Numbered from the stretch's first letter, positions 24,837 through 34,731 are shown. The stretch is DNA of 64,000 nt from JAMZMI01 sp964353015 (GCA_964353015.1 CAYGUA010000027.1:1-64000), one strand, 5' to 3'. Translations and numbers: made by a program. The notes: generated by a model from the sequence alone, not told the origin.

Positions 24837-25922
24837 TTAATTTGAACTACTTAATAAAGAGTTTTTAACTTCAATAGACTCAGGTGACAACTCAATTCCT
24901 GCACTAATCTTGGCAACCTCCCTCAACTCTTCGGGCACAAACGACAGATAATCTTCATTCTGTTTCAACCAAGGAGTTTGCTCTGCATACCATTTCTCGT
25001 ATTCTTCAGGCTCGTCCACAACTACAACATATCGCATTGCAAAATGTCCTTTGCCACAAATTTTATTACATACTAACTCAAAGTTGAAATCAGGATTTCC
25101 AGTTTCAGTTCTCATATCCGCAGTACTCTTTGTTGGTACAAACCAGAAATGTGTTGGCAACCCAGGTACAGCATTCATTTGAAGTCTAAAATGAGGCATA
25201 TAAACACTGTGAATAACATCTCTTGCTCTAATTTTCAATAAAACAGGTTTCCCTTTTGGCACGTGAAGCTCTAAAGGAATGAAATCATCAAATGACGCCT
25301 TATCAGAAAAGTCAATACCCATGTGATTGGTGACATCTATTTTCTTGAAATCATAATCACCTAATTTGCTATCGGCTCCAGGATATCTTACAGCCCAAGC
25401 ATATTGGTAACCCATAACTTCTACAACTTCAGAATCAGCAGGTGGTTCAGATGTAATATCACTCCAAGCAAACCAGCCAGACAAAATCAAAATTGCCAAA
25501 ACCAATGCCGGCACAGCGGTCCATATTTTTTCAAGATTATTATTATGTGGATAGTAATGAGCTACGTTGGTTGTTTTATGCTGGTATTTCCAGGCAAAAC
25601 CAAATAAAAATATCTGAGTCAAAATAAACACAAACCCAGTTATGGCCATTGTGATCCAAAAAAGCCGATCAGTCACTTCACCATGTTCAGAAGCGATGGG
25701 CTGAACGTAACCTTCATCTAATCCACCAAACGAGTAATAGAAAAACCCGATAAGCCCGAAAATAAGAAAAGCGAGCATAAGTCCAGCATTCAGCTTATTG
25801 TTTGGTGCACCCGGCTTCTTAGCATCCCCTTTGGCAATTCCAACAAGAGTCGTCACTCTGGTTACATAAACCAAAATGGCAAGAATTAATATTACAGCAA
25901 CAATTATGATAAAATTCAACAT
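24837..25922 (-). CDS. ctaC: Cytochrome c oxidase subunit II
   Basis: This 361-residue protein has an N-terminal helix, two further membrane helices (about residues 45-66 and 88-110, 135-152) and a periplasmic cupredoxin domain. The CuA site is His238 and CNKICGKGHFAM, giving Cys285, Cys289, His293 and Met296. CuA takes electrons from a cytochrome c domain and passes them to subunit I. No heme c motif is fused to its C-terminus, so this is an aa3 rather than caa3 enzyme, and the donor is probably a heme domain of the complex III encoded in the same operon. Confidence 0.95.
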   Translation of the reverse strand: MLNFIIIVAVILILAILVYVTRVTTLVGIAKGDAKKPGAPNNKLNAGLMLAFLIFGLIGFFYYSFGGLDEGYVQPIASEHGEVTDRLFWITMAITGFVFILTQIFLFGFAWKYQHKTTNVAHYYPHNNNLEKIWTAVPALVLAILILSGWFAWSDITSEPPADSEVVEVMGYQYAWAVRYPGADSKLGDYDFKKIDVTNHMGIDFSDKASFDDFIPLELHVPKGKPVLLKIRARDVIHSVYMPHFRLQMNAVPGLPTHFWFVPTKSTADMRTETGNPDFNFELVCNKICGKGHFAMRYVVVVDEPEEYEKWYAEQTPWLKQNEDYLSFVPEELREVAKISAGIELSPESIEVKNSLLSSSN

Positions 25923-25942
25923 ATCAATTCAATTACGCTATT

Positions 25943-27208
25943 TTAAATATGGTGATGTAAACTTTCTTTTAACATTGGATGATTTTTAGCCACCAATGGT
26001 ACTTTGCTCAGTTGATTCAAGACAACAAAAATGAAGCAACCAGCATAGATGAACATGATTCCCAGTTCCATAAATCCAAAACCACCATTCTCGCCTAATG
26101 TTCCAGGAGTGATCATCATATAAAAATCTAACCAGTGGCCAATCAATATAATTGGTGCCACAACTTTTATGAATCTACTATGACGTTTTGCATCTCTTGG
26201 CATTAAAATGAGGAATGGCAAGAAGAAGTTTACAATCAAATTAAAGAAAAACAGAGGTGCATAATGTGCGTTTTTCCATCTTTCAACGAAGTAAATAGTT
26301 TCTTCTGGAATGTTGGCATAGTAAATTAACAAGAATTGAGAGAACCAGATATAGGTCCAGAAAACACTGAAAGCAAATATGAATTTCCCAAGATCATGAA
26401 TGTGGTTAGAATTCACAATTGACAAATACCCTTTGTCTTTTAACAAAACAACTATAAAAGCTGTTAATGCCAATCCTGAAACCCACCAGCTCGCAAACAT
26501 ATACCAACCGAACATGGTACTAAACCAATGAGTATCTATCGACATCACCCAATCCCATGCAGATATTGAAGAAGATACCGCAAAGAACAAGATGAAAATT
26601 GCTGAAAGCTTCCTTAGTTGGTACCATTTTTCCGTTCCCCCGTCAATATCCTCACTTAAAGCAACAGATTTTAATTTCAAGAAAAGAATATACCAGACTG
26701 CAAAGAATACTACCATTCTAGCCAAGAAGAAAAATGGTATTCCTCCGGCATGAAGTGGCCAAAAGAAAAATGGAGCTTTGCCTTGAATAATTTTATCCCC
26801 ACCCTCTTCATACAACTCGTGATGTGTCCAGTGAAAAAGATCATGTTTTGCAACCAAGAATACTACAAGCATCAATATTCCAGCATATGGCAACCAAGCA
26901 CCATAAGTCAAAGGAATTCTTTTAATGCCTGCAGACCACCCAGCCTGAGCCACATATTGTATCGCAAAAAAGAATACTCCAATTAATGCTAAACCCGTGA
27001 AATAGACATTATTAATCCAAAGATTAGCAAATAGTCTTTTTGTCCAATGAAAAGCGTGGTGTCCTTCCTCTGAAACTGCCAAATCATGATGCCCACCACC
27101 CATTGAAACACTTATGATCCCAATGATCGCAAGGACGATCCCGACTGCTATAAATATGAACAGGTTCTTTTTGGCACTACCTGTAAATTCAAATTTTTCG
27201 TCGACCAT
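25943..27208 (-). CDS. actF: Alternative complex III subunit ActF (quinol:cytochrome c oxidoreductase)
   Basis: This 421-residue polytopic protein has about ten membrane helices and is related to the NrfD-like ActC but divergent. It forms part of the membrane arm of alternative complex III. Recognisable blocks are GAWLPYAGILMLVVF, ISAWDWVMSIDTHWFSTMFGWYMFAS and WFSQFLLIYYANIPEE. It ends in a His-rich tail. Identity is given by sequence and by its fixed place after actE and before the oxidase genes. Confidence 0.92.
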   Translation of the reverse strand: MVDEKFEFTGSAKKNLFIFIAVGIVLAIIGIISVSMGGGHHDLAVSEEGHHAFHWTKRLFANLWINNVYFTGLALIGVFFFAIQYVAQAGWSAGIKRIPLTYGAWLPYAGILMLVVFLVAKHDLFHWTHHELYEEGGDKIIQGKAPFFFWPLHAGGIPFFFLARMVVFFAVWYILFLKLKSVALSEDIDGGTEKWYQLRKLSAIFILFFAVSSSISAWDWVMSIDTHWFSTMFGWYMFASWWVSGLALTAFIVVLLKDKGYLSIVNSNHIHDLGKFIFAFSVFWTYIWFSQFLLIYYANIPEETIYFVERWKNAHYAPLFFFNLIVNFFLPFLILMPRDAKRHSRFIKVVAPIILIGHWLDFYMMITPGTLGENGGFGFMELGIMFIYAGCFIFVVLNQLSKVPLVAKNHPMLKESLHHHI

Positions 27209-27230
27209 ATCTTTAACTGATAATTCCGTT

Positions 27231-27848
27231 TTAATTTTTTTGAAGTGTCTGTACGTAACTCACAATTTTCCATCTTTCCTCAACACTAAGCTGAGAGGCA
27301 TGAGATCCCATTCTACCTTTTCCATGAGTAATAACATGGAATATGTGACCTTCAGGTTTGTCTTTAATTGCAGCAGAATTATAAGTAGGCACACCTTTAA
27401 GCACTTTTCCAACAAGTCCATCTCCCATTCCCTTTTCACCATGACAATGTTGGCAGAATCTAGCGTACAGCACTTTACCATCTTTGACAACATCAGGAGT
27501 AAATTCAAAAGGACTTGTGAGCGTGGCAGCAGCTTCATCATAAGCATCTGGTGCAATATGATTAGGCATAGATCCTCTTTTTATTGTACCCGTCACAGGC
27601 TCCAACATAGTCATTCCAAAAGGATTGTATTCATTGGAATTATAAAACTCACCATGCTCATCTTCTGGATTAGAATCAAGCCAAGAGCCTGCATCCTTAT
27701 TTTGAATTTGAGAAAGTGGTTCGTATGGTGTTGAATGATACATCTGTGGTGCATATTCCAATCCCGTGTTATCAGGACCAGCCGCACATGACATCAAAAT
27801 CATCGAAACTGATGCAATTAAAGCTATTTGGTATATTTTGCTTAACAT
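27231..27848 (-). CDS. actE: Alternative complex III subunit ActE, monoheme cytochrome c lipoprotein
   Basis: This 205-residue lipoprotein has a signal sequence ending in a lipobox (MILMSCAAG, Cys21), an extracytoplasmic linker and a class I cytochrome c domain. The heme site is CQHCH (near residue 133) and the likely axial Met is in GRMGSH near 180. It carries electrons from the ActB/ActA centres toward the oxidase. The gene sits between actD and actF with 8- and 22-base gaps. Confidence 0.93.
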   Translation of the reverse strand: MLSKIYQIALIASVSMILMSCAAGPDNTGLEYAPQMYHSTPYEPLSQIQNKDAGSWLDSNPEDEHGEFYNSNEYNPFGMTMLEPVTGTIKRGSMPNHIAPDAYDEAAATLTSPFEFTPDVVKDGKVLYARFCQHCHGEKGMGDGLVGKVLKGVPTYNSAAIKDKPEGHIFHVITHGKGRMGSHASQLSVEERWKIVSYVQTLQKN

Positions 27849-27856
27849 GAGATCGC

Positions 27857-28381
27857 TTATAGTGTTTTCTTGTTAACCTCTGAAGCGCCACTGTCTTTCA
27901 ACAATTTGCCAATAGCATCTTCAGTTAATTTATTACTTCCTAAATCAACGGCAACAATATGTTTGTCATCTGTGATTCTTATATCTAACAATTTAGCCTT
28001 TCCCCAAGGCTTTAGATTACTTATGATTAGAAATGTGCCTACCATTCCAAATGAGGCTAAAAGCACGGTAAGTTCAAAAGTAACCGGAATGAATGATGGA
28101 AATGGTGCATAGTCTTTACCTCCGATAATCATAGGCCAATCGACGGTCATCATTCCTAATTGCATCGTTAAGGCCAATGATGTACCTAACAATCCAAACA
28201 TAAATGCTACAATTGAAAGACGGGATCTTTTGTAACCTAGTGCATCTTCAATTCCATGAACAGGAAAGGGTGAGTAAACCTCATGGATTTTCACTCCACC
28301 TGTTCTTACAGTTTTTATGGCATCAAGGAGAACATCCTCATCCTCATATACTCCAACTATAAAATTCTTTGTTTCAGACAT
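27857..28381 (-). CDS. actD: Alternative complex III subunit ActD (DUF3341)
   Basis: This 174-residue protein has a soluble N-terminal domain (IVGVYEDEDVLLDAIKTVR) and two membrane helices separated by a short loop, exactly the DUF3341/ActD plan. It is a structural subunit at the cytoplasmic side of the membrane arm. The gene is two bases downstream of actC. Confidence 0.93.
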   Translation of the reverse strand: MSETKNFIVGVYEDEDVLLDAIKTVRTGGVKIHEVYSPFPVHGIEDALGYKRSRLSIVAFMFGLLGTSLALTMQLGMMTVDWPMIIGGKDYAPFPSFIPVTFELTVLLASFGMVGTFLIISNLKPWGKAKLLDIRITDDKHIVAVDLGSNKLTEDAIGKLLKDSGASEVNKKTL

Positions 28382-28383
28382 GA

Positions 28384-29745
28384 TTACTTTCTTTCTCCAG
28401 TTGCTTTAATGATACTCTTTACCTCAGCCATGTTGATTACCGGGAAGAATTTCGCGAATGCGAAGAAGCAGGTAAAAAACAATCCGAATGTGAACACATA
28501 TACTCCAACATCATATCTTGTTGGATAAAACATAGCCCAGCTTGAAGGAAGATAATCCCTGTGAAGCGAGGTTACAATAATTACAAATCTTTCAAACCAC
28601 ATACCGATATTTACTACAATTGAAAGTACAAATGTTGCAGCAAGGTTTGTTCTGATTTTCTTAAACCAAAAAAGTTGAGGGGAAATCACATTACAAGTCA
28701 TCATAGAAGCATATGCCCACCAATATGGACCAGTTGCTCTATTAATAAATGCATATTGCTCGGCATCTACACCTGAATACCATGCTATAAAGAACTCTGT
28801 GATGTATGCGATACCGACGATCGAACCTGTGATAATAATCACGATGTTCATCAATTCGATGTGTTGAATAGTAATGTAATCTTCTAGTTTATAAACCTTT
28901 CTCGTAATCAACAATAAGGTAAGTACCATCGCAAAACCAGAGAAAATTGCTCCTGCAACGAAGTAAGGAGGGAAAATTGTTGTATGCCAACCTGGTATTA
29001 CTGATGTTGCAAAGTCAAACGATACAATTGTGTGAACAGAAAGTACTAGTGGTGTTGCCAAGCCAGCGAGAACCAAAGCAACTGTCTCATATCTAGACCA
29101 GGTCTTTGCAGCACCGTCCCATCCAAAACTTAGTGCTCCATATACAGCCGCAGAGATTTTGTTTGTTGCTCTGTCTCTGATAGTAGCAAAATCAGGAATC
29201 AAACCTATGTACCAGAAAACTAAGGAAACAGAAAAATAAGTTGAAATAGCGAAAACGTCCCACAACAATGGTGAGTTAAAGTTTACCCATAAGGACCCAA
29301 ATGTATTTGGTAATGGTAAGGCCCAATAAAAACCTAACCAAGGTCTACCCATGTGAAGTACAGGGAACATTGCTGCACAAATAACAGCAAAAATGGTCAT
29401 AGCCTCCGCAGCTCTGTTGATCGACATTCTCCATCTCTGTCTGAACAGCAATAAAATAGCAGAAATCAAAGTACCTGCGTGACCAATACCAACCCACCAA
29501 ACGAAGTTGGTAATATCCCAAGCCCAACCTACGGTCTTGTTCAATCCCCACATGCCTATACCTTCCCACAACAATGTCGCGACAGCAATAAAGCCAACAC
29601 CAAGAGTTACAACAGATATCGCCATAGCTATAAGCCATAACTTGGCTGGCTTTTGCTCTACCCTGCTGCAAATATCCTGAGTAACATCATGTACCGTTTT
29701 ACCACCGGTAACTAAAGGTTCCCTAATAACAGATTCTGAAGTCAT
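28384..29745 (-). CDS. actC: Alternative complex III subunit ActC (NrfD/PsrC family quinol-binding protein)
   Basis: This 453-residue membrane protein has ten predicted helices and belongs to the NrfD/PsrC family. It provides a menaquinol-binding site and is a candidate for proton transfer. Landmarks are WVGIGHAGTLISAILLLFRQRWR near residue 85, HMGRPW near 131 and SVHTIVSFDF near 240. It lies between the iron-sulfur subunit actB and actD in the standard order. Confidence 0.94.
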   Translation of the reverse strand: MTSESVIREPLVTGGKTVHDVTQDICSRVEQKPAKLWLIAMAISVVTLGVGFIAVATLLWEGIGMWGLNKTVGWAWDITNFVWWVGIGHAGTLISAILLLFRQRWRMSINRAAEAMTIFAVICAAMFPVLHMGRPWLGFYWALPLPNTFGSLWVNFNSPLLWDVFAISTYFSVSLVFWYIGLIPDFATIRDRATNKISAAVYGALSFGWDGAAKTWSRYETVALVLAGLATPLVLSVHTIVSFDFATSVIPGWHTTIFPPYFVAGAIFSGFAMVLTLLLITRKVYKLEDYITIQHIELMNIVIIITGSIVGIAYITEFFIAWYSGVDAEQYAFINRATGPYWWAYASMMTCNVISPQLFWFKKIRTNLAATFVLSIVVNIGMWFERFVIIVTSLHRDYLPSSWAMFYPTRYDVGVYVFTFGLFFTCFFAFAKFFPVINMAEVKSIIKATGERK

Positions 29746-29771
29746 AATCTATAAGTTACGCGTGAGCAAAA

Positions 29772-32700
29772 TTATGCTTCCGCTTCTTTTTTAGCTTTTT
29801 CGTCTTTATTTCTAATTTTTGTCAAATACCAAACATTTGGCATGACTCTGATTTCTTCAAGCACATGATATGCTCTTGGCTCTCGTGATTCCACTCCTTT
29901 CTCATTCTGCTGAATCTTCAACATTTGAGAAATTTTACTTTCAGGATTTTTCATATCACCAAACACCAAAGCCTCCGAAGGACAAGCACTTGCACAAGCA
30001 GTTGTTACATCTGCATCTCCTGGTCTTCTACCTTCTTTTTTCGCTTCAAGTTTACCAGCCTGAATTCTTTGTACACAGAATGTACATTTCTCCATTACAC
30101 CTCTAGCCCTTACAGTTACGTCTGGGTTCAATACCATTTTACCCAAATCGTTGTTCATTGCGGTGTTCTTATCGAACTGCTTGTTGTCGTGATATTTAAA
30201 CCAGTTGAATCTTCTTACTTTATAAGGACAGTTATTAGCACAATATCTTGTACCAATACATCTATTGTAAGTCATTTGATTAAGACCTTCACTGCTATGA
30301 GTTGTCGCAGCAACTGGGCAAACAGTCTCACAAGGAGCATTATTACATTGCTGACACATCATTGGCTGGAAAGTAACTTCAGGATTTTCTGAAGCGGTTT
30401 CCATTTCTTTACCTTCTGTAGCATCTGAACTGTAATATCTATCAATTCTGATCCAGTGCATTTCACGTCTGTTCAGAACTTCCTCTTTACCAACAACAGG
30501 AATATTGTTCTCGACCTGACATGCAACAGTACAAGATCCACATCCAGTACATGAATTCAAATCAATCATTAAACCCCAATGATGGTTAGGATAGGCATGT
30601 CCTTTCCACAATGAAACAGCGTAAGGTTTTTGAAGACCATCAGCCGTAGTGATCATAGGGAAACTTCTACCAGCTTGAGAATCTTTTTGGTATTCTTTTA
30701 ATGTAGCCTCCTGTATTACTGTCTCCCTACCCATGTAAGTCTGGTGGGTTTGAGTCTGTGCTATTCTATACTCAGTTGAAGTGGTTTCTACAGTTACACC
30801 AGTTGTTGCAGTATAAGAAACGGAACCATTTTTAATGCTTGAAAAAGGATAGGCATTGACTCCAACACCATCTGCTACTTTTCCAGCCATGGTTCTACCG
30901 TAACCTACAGCTAACCCAAGTGTTCCGTAAGCCTGACCAGGCTGAGCCATTACAGGCACTTCTATTGATTTATTACCAACTGTAAGTTTTACAAGTTGGG
31001 TTTTCATATCTCCTAATTCAATACCCCATTCCTCCACTTGTTTTGGAGAAACTGTGAGATAATTGTCCCAAGTAGCTTTTGTAATTGGATCTGGCATCTC
31101 CTGCAACCATGGGTTGTTTGACTGTACACCCTCTCCGACACTGTAATTTTGATAAATTACAAGCTCCAAGCCCGAGTTATCTAGGCTGTAGTTACTACCA
31201 ATTGAAGAAGCAGCAGAAGTAACATCAACCGATGGTTCACCTAATGATGTTACCATTGATGAATGATAAACTCCATCATGCACAGATTGATCCCAAAATG
31301 CATCGAAACTTGCAAAACCTGAAGTTGTTGGATAACCATTGGTTTCCCAATTGCTTCTCAACAAATCATAATATGATATTCCAGATTCCGACCATGACAA
31401 GAATGAATCTTGAGCTTGACGGGTATCAAATATATTTTTAATCGTAGGTTGTGAAATACTAAATGATCCAGTAACTGGTTCAAAGTCATTCCAGGATTCC
31501 AGAAAATGATTGTCTGGAGCTACATATTTCACTAATGATGAGGTCTCATCAATTTTACCTGATGTAGACAATGAAAATTTAGCTTTTGAAATACCTTCAG
31601 CAATTTCAGCACCTAATGTATGATCATAAACTGGATTACAATTGTAGAAAATTACTGATTGGATCTTACCCGATTTTAATCCATTCACAAAAGATGTGAA
31701 CTTTTTATCATCACCCTTGCGAAGGTTTAAGGTCTTCGTGTTATCTATTGTCGAACCGAAACTTCCCAAAAGATTGTTAATAGCAAGTACAAGTGATTGA
31801 ACTGCTACATCATTTGACCCACTTACTACTAAAGAAGCACCTTTTGATTTCAATAAATCAGCAGCCGCCTTTTCCAAAGTAGCACTATCTTCTATTTTTT
31901 TAGTGGAAATTGCCGTTGCACCTGTTTTTGACGCGATAAAGTTGTAAAGGTTTGCTACATAAATTCCTTCTTGTGAAGGTTTAATCAACGAGCGATAATC
32001 AGCGTTTGCACCAGTTAGGGATAAATTAGATTCAAAAGCATATAGCCTTGACATTTCCTTTTTATTCTCCCCTACTTTTCTTGTTTGAGCAAATTGTCTG
32101 CTATAAAGTGTTGAATTTGGCGCTGAACCTAAGAAATCATAACCAAATGATACAATCGTCTTGGCTTTGGTAAAATCATATAGTGGATATACTTTCTTAC
32201 CAAATGCTGATTCATAAGCTGAAGATGTTCCATCAGCTGAAATTTGATCGTATTCAATCAATTCAACTCCTGAATATTTTTGTTTTAGAAGATCAATAGC
32301 AGAAAGTGTGGATGGACTATTAACCGAGTTGCTCACAATTGCTACCTGACCACTATTTTCACTAAGCGCTTTGGAAACAGCCAAATCTAAATCAGCCCAA
32401 GTCGTCTTTTTGCCATCTATAAGAGGATTCTGAACCCTTTCTTTATCATAAAGAGACAATACAGAAGCTTGTGCTTGTGCTGATGTTCCTCCTCCACTTA
32501 CTTTAGAAAGCAAGTTTCCTTCAACTTTAATAGGTCGACCTTCGCGTGTTTTAACCACCACAGGTAGACAATCACTACCATTTACAAAAGTTGTAGCATA
32601 GTAATTAGCATTGGAAGGATCGATATTCTCAGGTTTTGTAACATAAGGAATGGCTTTTCTCACAGGAGTTTCGCAAGCCGCCAATGACACAGCTGCCAAA

Positions 32701-32861
32701 CCAAATCCCATCAGTTTTAAGAAATCCCTTCTTGAAGGCTCCTCTCCCTCTGAACCAGATATTGGAAGGTATTCAGGAAATTCTTTATTCGCTAATTCTT
32801 TAAATTCAGATGTATTCTTAAGCTGTTCTAAACCTTTCCAGTATTTCTTGGTCTCTTTCAT
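29772..32861 (-). CDS. actB: Alternative complex III subunit ActB (molybdopterin-oxidoreductase-like with iron-sulfur domain)
   Basis: This 1029-residue subunit has a Tat-like signal (SRRDFLKLMGFGLAAVSLAAC, Arg-Arg near residue 44) that ends at a lipobox-type cysteine. A molybdopterin-oxidoreductase fold follows (about residues 80-720), without an evident cofactor site. The C-terminal ferredoxin-like domain has four cysteine clusters: CTGCGSCTVAC, CQQCNNAPCETVC, CIGTRYCANNC and CTFCVQ...CASAC. These carry three [4Fe-4S] and one [3Fe-4S] in the characterised complexes. It relays electrons from quinol toward the hemes of ActA and ActE. Confidence 0.95.
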   Translation of the reverse strand: MKETKKYWKGLEQLKNTSEFKELANKEFPEYLPISGSEGEEPSRRDFLKLMGFGLAAVSLAACETPVRKAIPYVTKPENIDPSNANYYATTFVNGSDCLPVVVKTREGRPIKVEGNLLSKVSGGGTSAQAQASVLSLYDKERVQNPLIDGKKTTWADLDLAVSKALSENSGQVAIVSNSVNSPSTLSAIDLLKQKYSGVELIEYDQISADGTSSAYESAFGKKVYPLYDFTKAKTIVSFGYDFLGSAPNSTLYSRQFAQTRKVGENKKEMSRLYAFESNLSLTGANADYRSLIKPSQEGIYVANLYNFIASKTGATAISTKKIEDSATLEKAAADLLKSKGASLVVSGSNDVAVQSLVLAINNLLGSFGSTIDNTKTLNLRKGDDKKFTSFVNGLKSGKIQSVIFYNCNPVYDHTLGAEIAEGISKAKFSLSTSGKIDETSSLVKYVAPDNHFLESWNDFEPVTGSFSISQPTIKNIFDTRQAQDSFLSWSESGISYYDLLRSNWETNGYPTTSGFASFDAFWDQSVHDGVYHSSMVTSLGEPSVDVTSAASSIGSNYSLDNSGLELVIYQNYSVGEGVQSNNPWLQEMPDPITKATWDNYLTVSPKQVEEWGIELGDMKTQLVKLTVGNKSIEVPVMAQPGQAYGTLGLAVGYGRTMAGKVADGVGVNAYPFSSIKNGSVSYTATTGVTVETTSTEYRIAQTQTHQTYMGRETVIQEATLKEYQKDSQAGRSFPMITTADGLQKPYAVSLWKGHAYPNHHWGLMIDLNSCTGCGSCTVACQVENNIPVVGKEEVLNRREMHWIRIDRYYSSDATEGKEMETASENPEVTFQPMMCQQCNNAPCETVCPVAATTHSSEGLNQMTYNRCIGTRYCANNCPYKVRRFNWFKYHDNKQFDKNTAMNNDLGKMVLNPDVTVRARGVMEKCTFCVQRIQAGKLEAKKEGRRPGDADVTTACASACPSEALVFGDMKNPESKISQMLKIQQNEKGVESREPRAYHVLEEIRVMPNVWYLTKIRNKDEKAKKEAEA

Positions 32862-32898
32862 ATTTCCGGAATATATACTTGTCTAAAGTTAGATTTGA

Positions 32899-34212
32899 TT
32901 AATAGTGACATTTTGAACATTCCAAACCACCAATGTCTTCCACTTTTAAAGGCTCTTTGCTTTGCTCATTGTGTAACTCTACCAACTTAGTATAGTAATC
33001 GTTATCTTTTGAATTTACTTCAGTTTCTCTGTGGCAGTTGATACACCAACCCATAGTTAGTGTTGAGTATTGATATACCACGCCCATTTCTTGTATTGGA
33101 CCATGACAAGTCTCGCATGCCAAACCTGCAACCTCTACGTGCTGCGAATGGTTGAAATATGCTAAATCTGGTAAATTATGAACCCTTACCCATTCAATTG
33201 GTTTTGGATTCTCACCATATTCACCAGTTTCTGGGTTAAAATCTATCGCTGCATAAATTTTTGCGATCTCCGTGGAAACACCACTTTGTCCTGCCACATT
33301 TTGAATACCTGAGTGACAATTCATACAAATGTTAGCTGAAGGTATGTTCGCAGATTTGCTTTTTCTAACGCCTGTGTGGCAATAATTACAATCTATCTGA
33401 TATTGTCCAGCATGAAGCTCATGTGAAAATGCAATTGGCTGAGTTGGCATATAACCTTGCTGAACTCCTATAGTAAATGCGCCATCGATCAAGGTTTTAA
33501 GAACTAAGGCAGTAAACACAAATACCACAATACCTATAAAGGCATTGCTTTTCAATAATTTACCCAAATCAAATTTTTGCTCAATTACCTCGAGATCATC
33601 TTCATCAACCTCTTTGCTCTCTTTTAAATATTTGGTAAGAACAGAAACTATTAAACCTAAAACCACAAGAATCAGAACCAATACAACAACCAATACAATT
33701 AATATTGCTGTCAAATAACCTGATGAAATTGAAGAACCAGAATTTTCAGATTGCCCTTGACCATCAACCACAGTAGTTTCTGCTACAACTGGTGCTTTTG
33801 CTGATTCGCTTTTAACATATGCTAAAATGGATGTGATTTGATCATCAGAAAAAGGATAAGAAGGCATAACGCTCTTCTTATATTCATTGAAGAGTGCCAC
33901 AGCATACTCATCACCACTTTGAATGACTTTCTGAGAATTCTTAATCCAACTTAGCAGCCATTCTTTTGGTCTTCTTTCAGTCACATCTTTCAATGCAGGA
34001 CCAATAACTACTTCGTGGATCGCATGACATTGAGCACAATTTCCTTTGAACAGACTTTCTCCCGCCCCAATAACTGCATCATCAGTTGGAATGCCATCTG
34101 CAGAGGCTTCTTGAGCCCATACATTTGCCGAAAGAAGTAATACAACAAAAAATATACTCGCCGACAAGAAATTACTTGTGGCTTTGCGAAAGGATAGGTT
34201 GTTTAATAGCAT
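32899..34212 (-). CDS. actA: Alternative complex III subunit ActA, multiheme cytochrome c
   Basis: This 437-residue protein has a signal peptide (cleavage after NVWA), an N-terminal class I cytochrome c domain with CAQCH (Cys59-His63), a membrane helix (residues 165-190), a second helix near 225-245 and a C-terminal multiheme part with five CxxCH sites (CNYCH, CMNCH, CETCH, CINCH, CSKCH). That makes six heme sites. The N-terminal monoheme domain on its tether could shuttle electrons to CuA, as subunit II has no heme domain of its own. It is the first gene of the operon that runs to 19432, with a good promoter just upstream. Confidence 0.94.
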   Translation of the reverse strand: MLLNNLSFRKATSNFLSASIFFVVLLLSANVWAQEASADGIPTDDAVIGAGESLFKGNCAQCHAIHEVVIGPALKDVTERRPKEWLLSWIKNSQKVIQSGDEYAVALFNEYKKSVMPSYPFSDDQITSILAYVKSESAKAPVVAETTVVDGQGQSENSGSSISSGYLTAILIVLVVVLVLILVVLGLIVSVLTKYLKESKEVDEDDLEVIEQKFDLGKLLKSNAFIGIVVFVFTALVLKTLIDGAFTIGVQQGYMPTQPIAFSHELHAGQYQIDCNYCHTGVRKSKSANIPSANICMNCHSGIQNVAGQSGVSTEIAKIYAAIDFNPETGEYGENPKPIEWVRVHNLPDLAYFNHSQHVEVAGLACETCHGPIQEMGVVYQYSTLTMGWCINCHRETEVNSKDNDYYTKLVELHNEQSKEPLKVEDIGGLECSKCHY

Positions 34213-34241
34213 TTATTTCTTAGGTCGAAATCAAACGGTTA

Positions 34242-34273
34242 CAAATGTAATACGGGGGGTGTGTTTTTCAAAA
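34242..34273 (-). promoter_or_regulatory. Promoter of the actA-F / aa3 oxidase operon
   Basis: On the minus strand, TTTTG (complement of 34269-34273) is followed after exactly 19 bases by TACATTTG (complement of 34242-34249). This fits the Bacteroidota consensus TTG-N19-TAnnTTTG. Transcription would begin near 34236, giving a short leader before the actA ATG at 34212. Confidence 0.75.
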
Positions 34274-34407
34274 GCAGATTTGCAACCATTGAGCCCTTTC
34301 TTTCGTTTGCCGAAGGTTCCAAGTTTCAAAAGCATTGAAAATCAATACCTTAATCCCATTTGAGATACTTATTATTCCTTATTTAGAATCAGTATAAATA
34401 AAAAGAT

Positions 34408-34416
34408 TTATCCACA
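34408..34416 (+). promoter_or_regulatory. DnaA box (perfect match)
   Basis: TTATCCACA matches the DnaA consensus at all nine positions. Copies also occur inside coding sequence at 10023 and 36714, so a single copy alone means little. Its weight comes from the inverted partner 163 bases away. Confidence 0.6.
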
Positions 34417-34418
34417 CA

Positions 34419-34435
34419 GTCTTTAACACCAATGT
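34419..34435 (+). repeat. Origin-region repeat, copy 1
   Basis: GTCTTTAACAccAATGT starts three bases after the first DnaA box. It matches the copy at 34715 in 15 of 17 positions. Confidence 0.5.
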
Positions 34436-34578
34436 ATTCATAAAATTGAATACAGTTATACCATGAGATTTGCAAGTAATATGAATTAAAAATGCACTAT
34501 TGAGTGAAATTTAATCCAATAATAAAACCAGTTCCGAACAATCTAAAAGCTAATTCAATACTTAAAAATTTCGCTATA

Positions 34579-34587
34579 TGTGGATAA
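34579..34587 (-). promoter_or_regulatory. DnaA box (perfect match, inverted)
   Basis: TGTGGATAA is the exact reverse complement of the DnaA consensus, in the same intergenic region as the box at 34408. Confidence 0.6.
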
Positions 34588-34656
34588 GTATTACGGGGTT
34601 TTGATTTAGATAAGATCCGACGTTCAACCCGTCTATGGATTTGTGATTTTATAATA

Positions 34657-34668
34657 ATTATGTTAAAG
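34657..34668 (-). repeat. Origin-region repeat, copy 2 (inverted, shorter)
   Basis: Read on the minus strand this is CTTTAACATAAT, sharing the CTTTAACA core with the two direct copies. Confidence 0.4.
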
Positions 34669-34714
34669 CTAAATATTGTGGTGGATTATTCGATGAGTGC
34701 CAATTCTTTATACT

Positions 34715-34731
34715 GTCTTTAACATTAATGT
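34715..34731 (+). repeat. Origin-region repeat, copy 3
   Basis: GTCTTTAACAttAATGT is the second full direct copy. In both full copies a TCAT follows within a few bases. Confidence 0.5.
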
